From NCBI RefSeq assembly GCF_900637955.1, contig NZ_LR134476.1:1612001-1676000 (forward strand): a DNA stretch of 64,000 nt, given 5' to 3'. This document shows positions 56,129 through 63,961 of this stretch, one piece after another. The notes under the pieces are model-generated. The model saw only the letters and a program-made list of their open reading frames with translations, was not told where the DNA came from and ran no database searches. This stretch comes from Trueperella bialowiezensis. GTDB lineage: Bacteria > Actinomycetota > Actinomycetes > Actinomycetales > Actinomycetaceae. Within the stretch, counting starts at the first letter, position 1; each line of letters begins with the position of its first letter. A program made the position numbers and the translations under genes.

Positions 56129-56204
56129 CCGCGTAAGACATGACCTAGCGTAATCTCATTTCGAAAAAGCATGAAAATCGGCCCTTTTCTCATGTGTTAC
56201 GCGG
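56129..56204. mobile_element. Imperfect 15-bp inverted repeats, possible IS-end remnant
   Basis: CCGCGTAAGACATGA (56129-56143) and the reverse complement of CCGCGTAACACATGA (56190-56204) differ at one base and enclose 46 bp. The motif recurs at 53229-53243. The right arm is exactly where the truncated zeta-like gene ends. No transposase is present, so this is at most a relic or a minimal non-autonomous element. Confidence 0.4.
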
Positions 56205-56405
56205 AGTGTACCGAGTATAGGCTCCCGCCAACGTGTGCCTGGCTCGTTTCATGACGGTGAAATGATCAATGACCGGCGAATCGACGACCTCGCGCGTGCC
56301 GCTTCCAAGGAAAACTGTGACGGGCTCGATGCTCGGCTCAGCGCGGGAAAAGACGACGGGTTGGACGTCCTCGAGCCATAGATCGCGTAACTCCTCTGGT
56401 GACAT
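56190..56405 (-). pseudogene. Truncated zeta-toxin-like gene
   Basis: From ATG 56405 the protein reads MSPEELRDLWLEDVQPVVFS followed by EPSIEPVTVFLGS. This matches the N-terminal approach to the P-loop of zeta-type kinases, where GGQPGAGKT would follow VTVFLG. Instead the sequence turns into SGTREVVDSPVIDHF and ends at a stop inside an inverted repeat after 71 codons. The ATP-binding loop and the whole kinase are missing, so it cannot be active. It starts 2 bp after the stop of the upstream small gene, as in an antitoxin-toxin operon. Confidence 0.6.
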
Positions 56406-56407
56406 AG

Positions 56408-56686
56408 CTACGTGCTTGGCTGAAGTAAATCTTCGCGTGCAGCATTTGCTCGAGCGTGCCACTTTTCGATACAGGCGATCTGGGAGGCGCGATCATCGGG
56501 ATGAACGTTCGCGCGCTCCCGCCGCAGAGCGATTCGCGCGTTGAGAAGCTCGCGTTCGCGTTGATGGTCGCCTTGCGCCTCGGCTTGATCGCTTAATGCG
56601 ACGAGCACGCCTCCGTAGTAGGTTCCTGCTTCATAGAACACGTCGTATAAGGCGGTGTCGCCGTAGTCGTCGTAGGTGAACTCCAT
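56408..56686 (-). CDS. Possible zeta-type antitoxin / partner protein
   Basis: This 92-aa protein starts at ATG 56686, with CGAGG upstream; the frame is open to 56779 but a ribosome site favours this Met. The sequence MEFTYDDYGDTALYDVFYEA is followed by a helical, Arg/Glu-rich part ERELLNARIALRRERANVHP. It is directly followed by the truncated zeta-like gene, the usual arrangement of antitoxin then toxin. The family is not recognised with certainty; the role is inferred from operon structure. Confidence 0.55.
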   Translation of the reverse strand: MEFTYDDYGDTALYDVFYEAGTYYGGVLVALSDQAEAQGDHQRERELLNARIALRRERANVHPDDRASQIACIEKWHARANAAREDLLQPST

Positions 56687-56829
56687 GGGAACCTCGTTTC
56701 TTGTTGCCTTCAAGCCTACGTGATAGGCGGGAAGAAAACGAGAGGCGTTATCGCCTAGATTTCGCAGCCACTTAGCCAATCATCTCGTTTTGGAGCCGGA
56801 TCATGTCGGCCGGTTTTATCTTTGGTATC

Positions 56830-57240
56830 TCAACTTTCGATGAGTTCTGCTTTAGCCTTCGGATCGGCGTCGTCGAGCATCGTGAGGCAGCGTTCGTATT
56901 CGGAGGTTTCTCCGATGAGCCGCGCGGCCTTCGCAAGCGCGGCAATCGCGCGTAGCACCGGGCGGTTTGGCTCGTGCGAGTAGGGAACAGGTCCGGATCC
57001 CCGCCAGCCGTTGGCACGCAAACGGTCAAGGGAGCGATGGTAGCCCGTGCGGGCAAAGGCGTAGGCGGTGAGCTTGTCATCATCAGACTCAGCAGACTCG
57101 ATAGCTTGCTCGGCACGCGCCGCCCAGACGCTCGGGCTTTCCGGATGGGCGAACGCTGTTGCGGCAGCAAGCGGATCGAGACCCGCGGCCGGGTCGGTTG
57201 GTAACAGAATTGGATCTGGGGCAAGAAGATTTTCTCTCAT
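56830..57240 (-). CDS. DUF3151 family protein
   Basis: This 136-aa protein starts at ATG 57240 (MRENLLAPDPILLPTDPAAGL). It contains SPSVWAARAEQAIESAESDDDKLTAYAFARTGYHRSLDRLRANGWRG, which is typical of the actinobacterial DUF3151 family, and a C-terminal AALAKAARLIGETSEYERCLTMLDDADP. It is helical, soluble and of unknown function. The 143 bp between it and the antitoxin-like gene holds nothing recognisable. Confidence 0.82.
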   Translation of the reverse strand: MRENLLAPDPILLPTDPAAGLDPLAAATAFAHPESPSVWAARAEQAIESAESDDDKLTAYAFARTGYHRSLDRLRANGWRGSGPVPYSHEPNRPVLRAIAALAKAARLIGETSEYERCLTMLDDADPKAKAELIES

Positions 57241-57404
57241 ACTCCCACCATAGCCGCTCAACGGCCGGGCGGAACGGCTACTGCAGCAGAAATGCCTGTG
57301 GGCGGGCGGCCGACCAACAATTCCGGGGCTCCCCACCGGCGTCAGCGCTGGAATGCATACCCGCAGGTAGCCGCGACTACCATACCCACAGATAGCCGCG
57401 CCGC

Positions 57405-57466
57405 GCTCCCGAATTGCGGACGCGCTGCTCCCGAATCGTGGACGAGCCGCTTCCGAAATGTGGACT
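57405..57466. repeat. Three 22-bp-spaced repeats upstream of brnQ
   Basis: GCTCCCGAATTGCGGACG (57405-57422), GCTCCCGAATCGTGGACG (57427-57444) and GCTTCCGAAATGTGGACT (57449-57466) begin exactly 22 bp apart, i.e. about two helical turns. They are 140-205 bp before the brnQ start. The remainder of the 369-bp gap 57241-57609 shows a weaker repeat of AGRTAGCCGCG but no gene. Confidence 0.65.
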
Positions 57467-57609
57467 CGTTTTCGGTAAATCCGGGCGCTGATCGTGAAAT
57501 CGTTTAAGATAGCGTACTCTTGTGAGGTGGCTGTGGTGCGCGAGTGGGTTTCTCACCAAGTTTGGCGCGGCTCAGCCAGCCTTTACTAACCACGCAAAAA
57601 AGGAACATC

Positions 57610-58965
57610 ATGCCACGGATCCCCAGTGTTAGAGGATTAGTTATTACGGGTTTTGCCCTGTTTGCCATGTTCTTCGGGGCGGGCAATTTGATTTTGCCTG
57701 CCATGATCGGTGTGGAGGCTGGGCCAAACGCGTATGTTGCGGCGGCTGGTTTCTTGATTACGGGTGTGGCGTTGCCGATTGCGGCGATGATCGCCATGGC
57801 TACTATTCGGCCCGGTGAGGTGCGGCTTGCTGATCGGATGGGTTCGCGCCTAGGCCTAGTGCTGACCACACTGATCTTCCTGTCGACTGGCATGTTGTAT
57901 GCGATTCCGCGTGTGGCCGCGGTGAGTTACGAGATGGCGCTCGCGCCCGTTGTCGGGTCAAGTCGAACGAACCTCTTTCTTTATACGGCGGCGTTCTTCG
58001 CAGTCACGTTTTTGGCGGCGTTGCGGCCATCAACGGTGGTCAACCGGATTGGCACGTTCCTCACGCCGGCCCTGCTTATCTTGCTCGCAGTCCTCGTGAT
58101 CGGCAGTATCGGCCAGCCGTTAGCGGGCCATGAAGCGACCGGCGACTACGTCAACGCACCGCTTTCAGCCGGTATTATCCAAGGCTATTTCACGATGGAC
58201 GCGATCGCCGCCCTCGTGTTTGGCGCGATTATTGTTTCTGCTTTGAAGTCGTGGGGGTGGACGGGCAAGAAGAGTCGGACGGGCATGGCGTATGCGGCAC
58301 TTATCGCTGGCGGGCTGCTCGCCGTCGTTTACATTGGGCTTGTGCGCGTGGGGCAGTCTGGTTCGGGTACGAACGGCGCGCAGGTGATTGCGGGCATGAC
58401 CCAGAAACTGTTCGGCAGCTTCGGCCAAGTGTTCTTCGGTGCGATTATTTTGCTGGCGTGCTTGACGACGGCGTTGGGTCTGCTCGCGTCGTCGACAGCC
58501 TACTTCCACGGACTCGTACCGGCACTGAGCATGCGCGCGTGGCTGGTGGTGCAGGTGCTGATCGCGTTCGCGCTCGCGAACTTGGGCTTGGAAACAATCC
58601 TCGAAATTGTTGCTCCGCTCAATCAGTTGGTGTATCCGATGACGATCTGCCTCGTCATCGTGGCTCTACTGGATCGTGGTGAGCACGTTCGCTTTTACTG
58701 GGCGTACCGCCTGACTGCGTGGACAGCCGGCGTGCTCTCCGTGCTCGAAGCGCTCAACTCGACGAAGCTTGCCGTGTTCGCCCCGCTGCGCGACGTCCTC
58801 GATGTCTTCCCGCTCGGCGAAGTACACATGGCGTGGGTGGTCCCAGCTCTCGTCGCGCTCGTCATTGGCTTGGTTCTTGATTGGCGCTGGCCTCGAGCGC
58901 CACGCGCGGTTGAATCAGCAAGTAGCGACGACGCCGTCGTCCCTAGTCCTGCAGCGGAGGCCTAA
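57610..58965 (+). CDS. brnQ: Branched-chain amino acid:cation symporter BrnQ
   Basis: This 451-aa transporter starts at ATG 57610 with AAAAAAGGAA upstream; the frame extends to 57544 without a ribosome site. It has twelve membrane helices. The N-terminal signature GFALFAMFFGAGNLILPAMIG is diagnostic of the LIVCS family, which imports Leu, Ile and Val with Na+ or H+. A charged Ser/Ala tail ends the protein. It converges on the chaA-like gene; a small hairpin lies between. Confidence 0.94.
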   Translation: MPRIPSVRGLVITGFALFAMFFGAGNLILPAMIGVEAGPNAYVAAAGFLITGVALPIAAMIAMATIRPGEVRLADRMGSRLGLVLTTLIFLSTGMLYAIPRVAAVSYEMALAPVVGSSRTNLFLYTAAFFAVTFLAALRPSTVVNRIGTFLTPALLILLAVLVIGSIGQPLAGHEATGDYVNAPLSAGIIQGYFTMDAIAALVFGAIIVSALKSWGWTGKKSRTGMAYAALIAGGLLAVVYIGLVRVGQSGSGTNGAQVIAGMTQKLFGSFGQVFFGAIILLACLTTALGLLASSTAYFHGLVPALSMRAWLVVQVLIAFALANLGLETILEIVAPLNQLVYPMTICLVIVALLDRGEHVRFYWAYRLTAWTAGVLSVLEALNSTKLAVFAPLRDVLDVFPLGEVHMAWVVPALVALVIGLVLDWRWPRAPRAVESASSDDAVVPSPAAEA

Positions 58966-58979
58966 CGTACGGTTCGGCT

Positions 58980-58996
58980 GCCGTCCGCCTGACGGC
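58980..58996. terminator. Hairpin between convergent brnQ and chaA-like genes
   Basis: GCCGTC, loop CGCCT, GACGGC. Only 6 bp and no T-run, so termination strength is doubtful. Confidence 0.3.
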
Positions 58997-58999
58997 GCC

Positions 59000-60103
59000 T
59001 CATACGAGTGTGGCGATGTACATGGCGAAGATGACCAGGTGACACATGCCGTGTAGTGCGGTGGCCTGCCGCCCGGCAAGCACGCTGATCGACAGTGCGA
59101 GGGTGAGACCGAGGAGGCCGAGCTCGCTTGCTCCGGCGCCGAGTACGACGTCGTGACCTGTCAGCACGCTGATGAGCAAGACGGACGGAACTGACATGCC
59201 AAGCACGGAGACGAGCGCGCCGTGCGTGAGATTGGAGGCGCGTTGGAGCTCCCCATTGCGGCCGGCTTTTAGTGTGGTGAATGTTTCGGGTAGAAGCACG
59301 ATGATCGCGATGAGCAGCCCGGCGATTGCGCTATGCGGGAGGGCCTTGGTGATCAAGGGGGAGGCCACGTTTGCGAGAAGGACGACGGGCAGGAGTGTGG
59401 CGACTAGCCACAGGAAGTTCTTCAGTGCGGGGTCGTCGCTGCGCGGTGCGGGGTCGGGGTCGGCGAAATCTGCTGAGTTGGCTCCCAGTTGGCGCCACAT
59501 GAAGAAAATGTAGAGGGCCAGCATGATCAGCCCGATCGTGAGCGCGTGCTCGGTGCTGAGCGGCGTGGGCTGCGTACTACCACCCATCAGCCCGGTGCTA
59601 CTTGCTAGCTCGCCGCCGCGCGCGAGGTCGGCGCTCGTGATGAAGTTGGGGCCGCGGCGAGCATCGGCGCTGGCCAGCAAGTGCGGGAAAGCGAACGTGA
59701 GCGCACTGAACGTCACAATAGTTGCCAAGTATTGCGAGGCGCCGGCAGCGTGGAAAGTGAGCGTGCCGTAGCGCCGCCCGCCAAGAAATACCGCAAGGCC
59801 AAGGATGAAGTTGAGCAGAATCATTGATGCGGAGAACGCGGTGTCGGACACGATCGAGGCGTTCTTGCTGCCGCCACCAATGAGCGCGCTTGCTACGAGC
59901 GCCACCTCAATAACGCTGATCGACAGGGTGAGAATGATCGTGCCGAAGGGTTCGCCGAGCCTGCGGGCAAGCGCGTCGGCGTGGCGCATCACCCCGAATG
60001 AGGCGTAGACGATGATCGGGAGGAGAATCAGCAATGCTCCAGAGCCGATCGGTGTGATCACGAGTGTGGCCAGTACGGCTATCCAGCTCACTACAGCGGG
60101 CAT
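59000..60103 (-). CDS. chaA: Calcium/cation:proton antiporter (ChaA/CAX type)
   Basis: This 367-aa protein has about 11 membrane helices with two inverted CaCA repeats. The first reads EPFGTIILTLSISVIEVALVASALI, where the acidic residues line the cation path. The second is LPETFTTLKAGRNGELQRASNLTHGALVSVLGMSVPSVL. A short acidic cytosolic loop (FADPDPAPRSDDPALKN) separates them. It probably exports Ca2+, K+ or Na+ in exchange for protons. Confidence 0.9.
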   Translation of the reverse strand: MPAVVSWIAVLATLVITPIGSGALLILLPIIVYASFGVMRHADALARRLGEPFGTIILTLSISVIEVALVASALIGGGSKNASIVSDTAFSASMILLNFILGLAVFLGGRRYGTLTFHAAGASQYLATIVTFSALTFAFPHLLASADARRGPNFITSADLARGGELASSTGLMGGSTQPTPLSTEHALTIGLIMLALYIFFMWRQLGANSADFADPDPAPRSDDPALKNFLWLVATLLPVVLLANVASPLITKALPHSAIAGLLIAIIVLLPETFTTLKAGRNGELQRASNLTHGALVSVLGMSVPSVLLISVLTGHDVVLGAGASELGLLGLTLALSISVLAGRQATALHGMCHLVIFAMYIATLV

Positions 60104-60174
60104 GTCACGCTTTCTTAAGGGCCGTCCCTTGTCTGGTGAAGCTCGCCGGGTCGTCCCGGGAGAGATTGCTCGTC

Positions 60175-60196
60175 AGTTTAGCGCAAGTTTAGCGCA
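60175..60196 (+). repeat. Tandem 11-bp repeat before sdhC
   Basis: AGTTTAGCGCA repeated exactly twice without a gap, 185-205 bp before the sdhC start. Possible binding site or slippage product. Confidence 0.5.
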
Positions 60197-60230
60197 CCCA
60201 GCGCGGCGTCTCTGATCTAAAAAATTGCAG

Positions 60231-60246
60231 GTTAGGGCAGCCTAAC
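60231..60246. promoter_or_regulatory. DtxR/IdeR-like dyad upstream of sdhCAB
   Basis: GTTAGGGCAGCCTAAC has perfect GTTAGG/CCTAAC arms. The inner TTAGGNNAGNCTAA pattern resembles half or more of the iron-box consensus of actinobacterial DtxR/IdeR. The operon encodes three Fe-S clusters plus haem, so iron control is plausible. Confidence 0.45.
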
Positions 60247-60380
60247 GTGGCAGGATTCTCACCTACTTTAGTCCCAGAAAGTGTCGGAAAAATGCCCGTC
60301 CCAACTCTTTTGCGCTGTTTCGGGAGGGTAGTCCCGGGCAATTGTCCATGGAACTTGGGAGAATGTGCATAGGAGGAAAG

Positions 60381-61076
60381 ATGAAACTGAAAGCACCGCC
60401 GTCATGGGCTCTGAAGGTCACGATGGCGATCACGGGATCCATCTGGGGGATCTTTGTTCTTATTCACCTGTATGGGAACCTGAAGGTCTATCAGGGAGCC
60501 GAGAAGTTTGATGGCTATGCCTTCTGGTTGCGTCACGCCTTTGAGCCGTTTTTCCCAGAGGCGGGCGTGCTGTGGATCATGCGTATTGTGCTGGTGATTG
60601 CGCTGGTCTTGCACGTGGGTGCGGCCACGATTTTGTATTTCCGCGGCAGGCGTTTTCGCGGTCCACACCGGGCGAAGAAGTATCGCAACGGCCTGCAGGC
60701 GGTGTCGGCCCGGTTGATGCCGTTGACGGGCGTGCTGATCTTGGCGTTCATCATCATCCATATTCTTGATCTGACCGTGGGAGTGCAGCCCATTGCTACG
60801 GACCAGTTCCAGGGGCCCACGGCCACGGAGTCGACGGCGTACTCAAACCTGGTCGCGTCGTTCAGCAGACCGCTCGTGGCTGCGTTCTATTCGCTGATGA
60901 TGGTGTTCCTCGCGATCCATTTGGCGCACGGGGCGAAGAACATTGCGGTGGATTTGGGTGCGATGGGTAAGCGCCTGCGTGCCGGGTTTGTGATCGTGGG
61001 CGCGGTTGCGGCAATCGCGATTTTGATCGGTAACGCGTCGATTCCGATCGCAGTGCAAATGGGGTGGATCAGTTGA
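60381..61076 (+). CDS. sdhC: Succinate dehydrogenase cytochrome b subunit
   Basis: This 231-aa protein starts at ATG 60381 with AGGAGG 4 nt upstream; earlier in-frame codons from 60342 are unlikely. Five membrane helices form one chain, the Bacillus/actinobacterial type-B arrangement without a separate SdhD. Histidines within helices (IHLYGN, VLHVGA, IIIHILDL, IHLAHG) are candidates for binding two haems b. It passes electrons between the iron-sulfur subunit and menaquinone. Confidence 0.92.
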   Translation: MKLKAPPSWALKVTMAITGSIWGIFVLIHLYGNLKVYQGAEKFDGYAFWLRHAFEPFFPEAGVLWIMRIVLVIALVLHVGAATILYFRGRRFRGPHRAKKYRNGLQAVSARLMPLTGVLILAFIIIHILDLTVGVQPIATDQFQGPTATESTAYSNLVASFSRPLVAAFYSLMMVFLAIHLAHGAKNIAVDLGAMGKRLRAGFVIVGAVAAIAILIGNASIPIAVQMGWIS

Positions 61077-63196
61077 GTTTCTTAGACAAGGTGAAGACGA
61101 TCGGCGAGGTGCTGACAGGTAAGGACGACGCCGTCACATCGGCGAGCGGCCAAACTTCGGCTGGGCAGGGCTCGGCCGGCAAGCAGGGTTCGGCTGGCAA
61201 GCAGGGTGCGGCTGAGACGGCGGGAGCTGCTCGCCGTGCGGCGTTCACTCCTCCGAAGGTGAAGATCCCGGGTGCGAAAGTGGGCAGGGTTCTCGACGGC
61301 GGAGTGCCAGCCGGCGACCCGGCCACGGCCTGGCAGCGCAGGCGTGATTCGTACCGGCTGGTCAGCCCGCTGAATACGAAGAAGTTCACGATCGTCGTCG
61401 TTGGAACTGGCCTAGCGGGAGCCGGTGCGGCTGCTGCGCTGGGCGAACTGGGCTACAACGTCCATGCCGTGACCTATCACGATGCTCCGCGCCGGGCGCA
61501 TTCCGTGGCCGCACAGGGCGGTGTGAATGCGGCGCGTGCCCGCAAGGTGGATGGCGATTCGCTGCTGCGCTTCGTCACGGACACCGTTAAGGGCGGGGAC
61601 TTCCGCGCTCGCGAGGCCGAAGCGTTCCGGCTGGGAGAAGAGTCGGTGCGGGTGATCGATCACATGAACGCGATCGGCACGCCGTTTGCCCGCGAATATG
61701 GTGGCACGCTCGCCACCCGTTCGTTTGGTGGCGTGCAGGTCTCGCGAACCTACTATTCGCGCGGTATGACCGGCCAGCAGCTGCAACTGTCGAGCTCGCA
61801 AGCCTTGCAGCGGCAGATTAAGGCCGGCCGGGTCAAAATGCATATCCGCAGCGAGATGCTTGAGCTGATTATGGAAGATGGCGTGGCCCGCGGCGTCGTC
61901 ATCCGTGATCTGGTGACCGGTGAGATCTCAGCGATTCCAGCTCACGCGGTCATACTCGCAACCGGCGGATACGGCTCGGTGTACTTCCAGTCCACGCTCG
62001 CGCTGAACTCGAACGCGTCGGCCGCCTGGCGGGCACACAAGCGCGGTGCTTATTTGGCGCACGCGTCGTTCGTGCAGTTCCACCCGACCGGGTTGCCGGT
62101 CAACTCGCAGTGGCAGTCCAAGACGATCCTCATGTCCGAATCGTTGCGTAACGACGGGCGGATCTGGGTGCCGAAGGATGCGAACGACGTGCGTGAGCCG
62201 AACGACATCCCGGAAAGCGAACGCGACTACTACTTGGAACGCAAGTATCCGGCGTTCGGTAATCTGACCCCGCGCGATATCGCTTCGCGTGCGGCGACCG
62301 AGCGGATCAATGCCGGCCACGGAGTTGGCCCGCTGAAGAACTCCGTCTACCTGGACTTCTCGGATGCTCTGCGCGCCCATGGCAAGGAAACGATCAAGGA
62401 GCGCTACGGCAACCTGTTCGACATGTACACGCACGCAACCGGCGAGAACCCCTACGAGGTGCCGATGCGGATCGCGCCAAGCGCGCACTTCACGATGGGC
62501 GGCCTGTGGTCTGATTTCGATCAGATGACGTCGATCCCCGGCCTGTTCGTAGGCGGGGAGTCGGGCTGGGCCTACCACGGTGCGAACCGACTGGGTGCGA
62601 ATTCGCTGCTGTCGGCGTGCGTGGACGGCTGGTTTACATTGCCGTTCTCGGTGCCAAACTATTTGGCCGACCATTTGGGTGAAGAGTTGCCCGGCCCTGA
62701 TTCGCCAGCGGTGCAAGAGGCGATCGCACGGGTAGAGCAGCGCACGCAACGCCTGATGTCGATTGGTGGCACCCGCGGCCCGCAGCAGTTCCACCGCGAA
62801 CTGGGCGAAATCATGTATGAGGGGTGCGGCGTGGGCCGTACGGAAGAATCGCTCACGAAGGCGCTTGGCGAAGTTCGTAGGCTGCAAGGCGAGTTCTGGG
62901 AAGACCTCTCAGTTCCCGGCGGGAGCGCCCAAGTGAATCAGACGCTAGAAAAGGCCGGCCGGGTGGCCGACTTCCTCGAGCTATCCGAGCTCATGTGTAT
63001 CGACGCGCTCGACCGCGAAGAAAGCGCGGGCGCACACTTCCGTTTTGAATATCAAGACGACGGCGAGGCGAAGCGTAACGACGCGGAATGGGCGTTCGCC
63101 TCCGCATGGGAATCGCACCCTGATGGAACGTTTACCCGCCACATGGAGCCGCTTGAATTCACGGCTGTACCGTTGGCAACGAGGAGCTACTCATGA
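61073..63196 (+). CDS. sdhA: Succinate dehydrogenase flavoprotein subunit
   Basis: About 707 aa from TTG 61073, which overlaps the sdhC stop (TTGA) and has GGGGTGG upstream; GTG 61064 is the alternative. FAD fold VVVGTGLAGAG near residue 108-118; the covalent-FAD His143 is in RRAHSVAAQGGVNAAR. Substrate-site blocks QFHPTGLP, RDIASRA and HGANRLGANSLL are present. The first 85 residues are an unusual extension with Gly/Ser/Ala/Gln/Lys repeats (SAGQGSAGKQGSAGKQG), beyond the usual actinobacterial start at WQRRRDSYRLVSPLN. Confidence 0.94.
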   Translation: MSFLDKVKTIGEVLTGKDDAVTSASGQTSAGQGSAGKQGSAGKQGAAETAGAARRAAFTPPKVKIPGAKVGRVLDGGVPAGDPATAWQRRRDSYRLVSPLNTKKFTIVVVGTGLAGAGAAAALGELGYNVHAVTYHDAPRRAHSVAAQGGVNAARARKVDGDSLLRFVTDTVKGGDFRAREAEAFRLGEESVRVIDHMNAIGTPFAREYGGTLATRSFGGVQVSRTYYSRGMTGQQLQLSSSQALQRQIKAGRVKMHIRSEMLELIMEDGVARGVVIRDLVTGEISAIPAHAVILATGGYGSVYFQSTLALNSNASAAWRAHKRGAYLAHASFVQFHPTGLPVNSQWQSKTILMSESLRNDGRIWVPKDANDVREPNDIPESERDYYLERKYPAFGNLTPRDIASRAATERINAGHGVGPLKNSVYLDFSDALRAHGKETIKERYGNLFDMYTHATGENPYEVPMRIAPSAHFTMGGLWSDFDQMTSIPGLFVGGESGWAYHGANRLGANSLLSACVDGWFTLPFSVPNYLADHLGEELPGPDSPAVQEAIARVEQRTQRLMSIGGTRGPQQFHRELGEIMYEGCGVGRTEESLTKALGEVRRLQGEFWEDLSVPGGSAQVNQTLEKAGRVADFLELSELMCIDALDREESAGAHFRFEYQDDGEAKRNDAEWAFASAWESHPDGTFTRHMEPLEFTAVPLATRSYS

Positions 63197-63945
63197 AACT
63201 GAATTTAGAAATTTGGCGTCAGGAAGGCCCCGAGGCCAAGGGACGCTTCGAAAAACACACGGTGGAAGGTCTCGACGGGTCGATGTCGATCCTTGAGATG
63301 CTCGACCGGTTGAACGAAGAGCTGGTCAACTCTGGTCAGGAACAGGTGACCTTCGAATCCGACTGCCGCGAAGGTATTTGCGGGGCGTGCGGCATTCAGG
63401 TCAGCGACACCCCGCACGGCCCGGCACGCAACACTCCCGCCTGCCATCAGCGGCTGCGCGAATTCAAAGACGGACAGACGGTGCGGATTGAACCGTTTAG
63501 GGCGGGCTCCTATCCGGTGCTGCGCGATCTCATGGTCAACCGGCATGCCCTTGACCAGATCCTTGAAGCTGGCGGGCATGTGGCGATCAACGCGGGCACG
63601 GCGCCCGACGCGGACGCCGTGCCCGTGGGCCATGAGACCGTTGAGGATGCACTCGACTTCGCCGCATGCATCGGCTGCGGCGCTTGCGTGGCTGCATGCC
63701 CGAACGGCTCGGCACACCTGTACCTGGGTGCGAAGCTCACCCACCTTGCGATGCTGCCCCTGCCCTCCCAGGAGCGCACACAGCGTGCCAAGGCGATGGT
63801 GGATGTGGCCGAGGAGAACTTCGGCCCGTGCTCGAACTATGGCGAGTGTGCGGCGGTGTGCCCGGCCAACATTCCGCTCAGTGCGGTGGCTGCGGTCAAC
63901 AAGGAGCGCTTGCGTGCCACGTTCAAGCGCAAGCTGGCTAAGTAA
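63193..63945 (+). CDS. sdhB: Succinate dehydrogenase iron-sulfur subunit
   Basis: This 250-aa subunit has the [2Fe-2S] ligands Cys58, Cys63, Cys66 and Cys84 (SDCREGICGACG, TPACHQ). The [4Fe-4S] and third cluster ligands are in CIGCGACVAACP (159-169) and CSNYGECAAVCP (213-223). The start ATG overlaps the sdhA stop (ATGA). It completes sdhCAB. Confidence 0.96.
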   Translation: MKLNLEIWRQEGPEAKGRFEKHTVEGLDGSMSILEMLDRLNEELVNSGQEQVTFESDCREGICGACGIQVSDTPHGPARNTPACHQRLREFKDGQTVRIEPFRAGSYPVLRDLMVNRHALDQILEAGGHVAINAGTAPDADAVPVGHETVEDALDFAACIGCGACVAACPNGSAHLYLGAKLTHLAMLPLPSQERTQRAKAMVDVAEENFGPCSNYGECAAVCPANIPLSAVAAVNKERLRATFKRKLAK

Positions 63946-63961
63946 AGCTAGTTAGACGCTG

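Noticed and set aside
56112-56137. CTTCGAATCC-containing segment as a second tRNA
   Set aside because: Resembles a T-loop, but no matching acceptor, D or anticodon arms could be drawn upstream.
63946-63961. Terminator after sdhB
   Set aside because: Only short AT-rich sequence and no hairpin with a T-run before the window ends.
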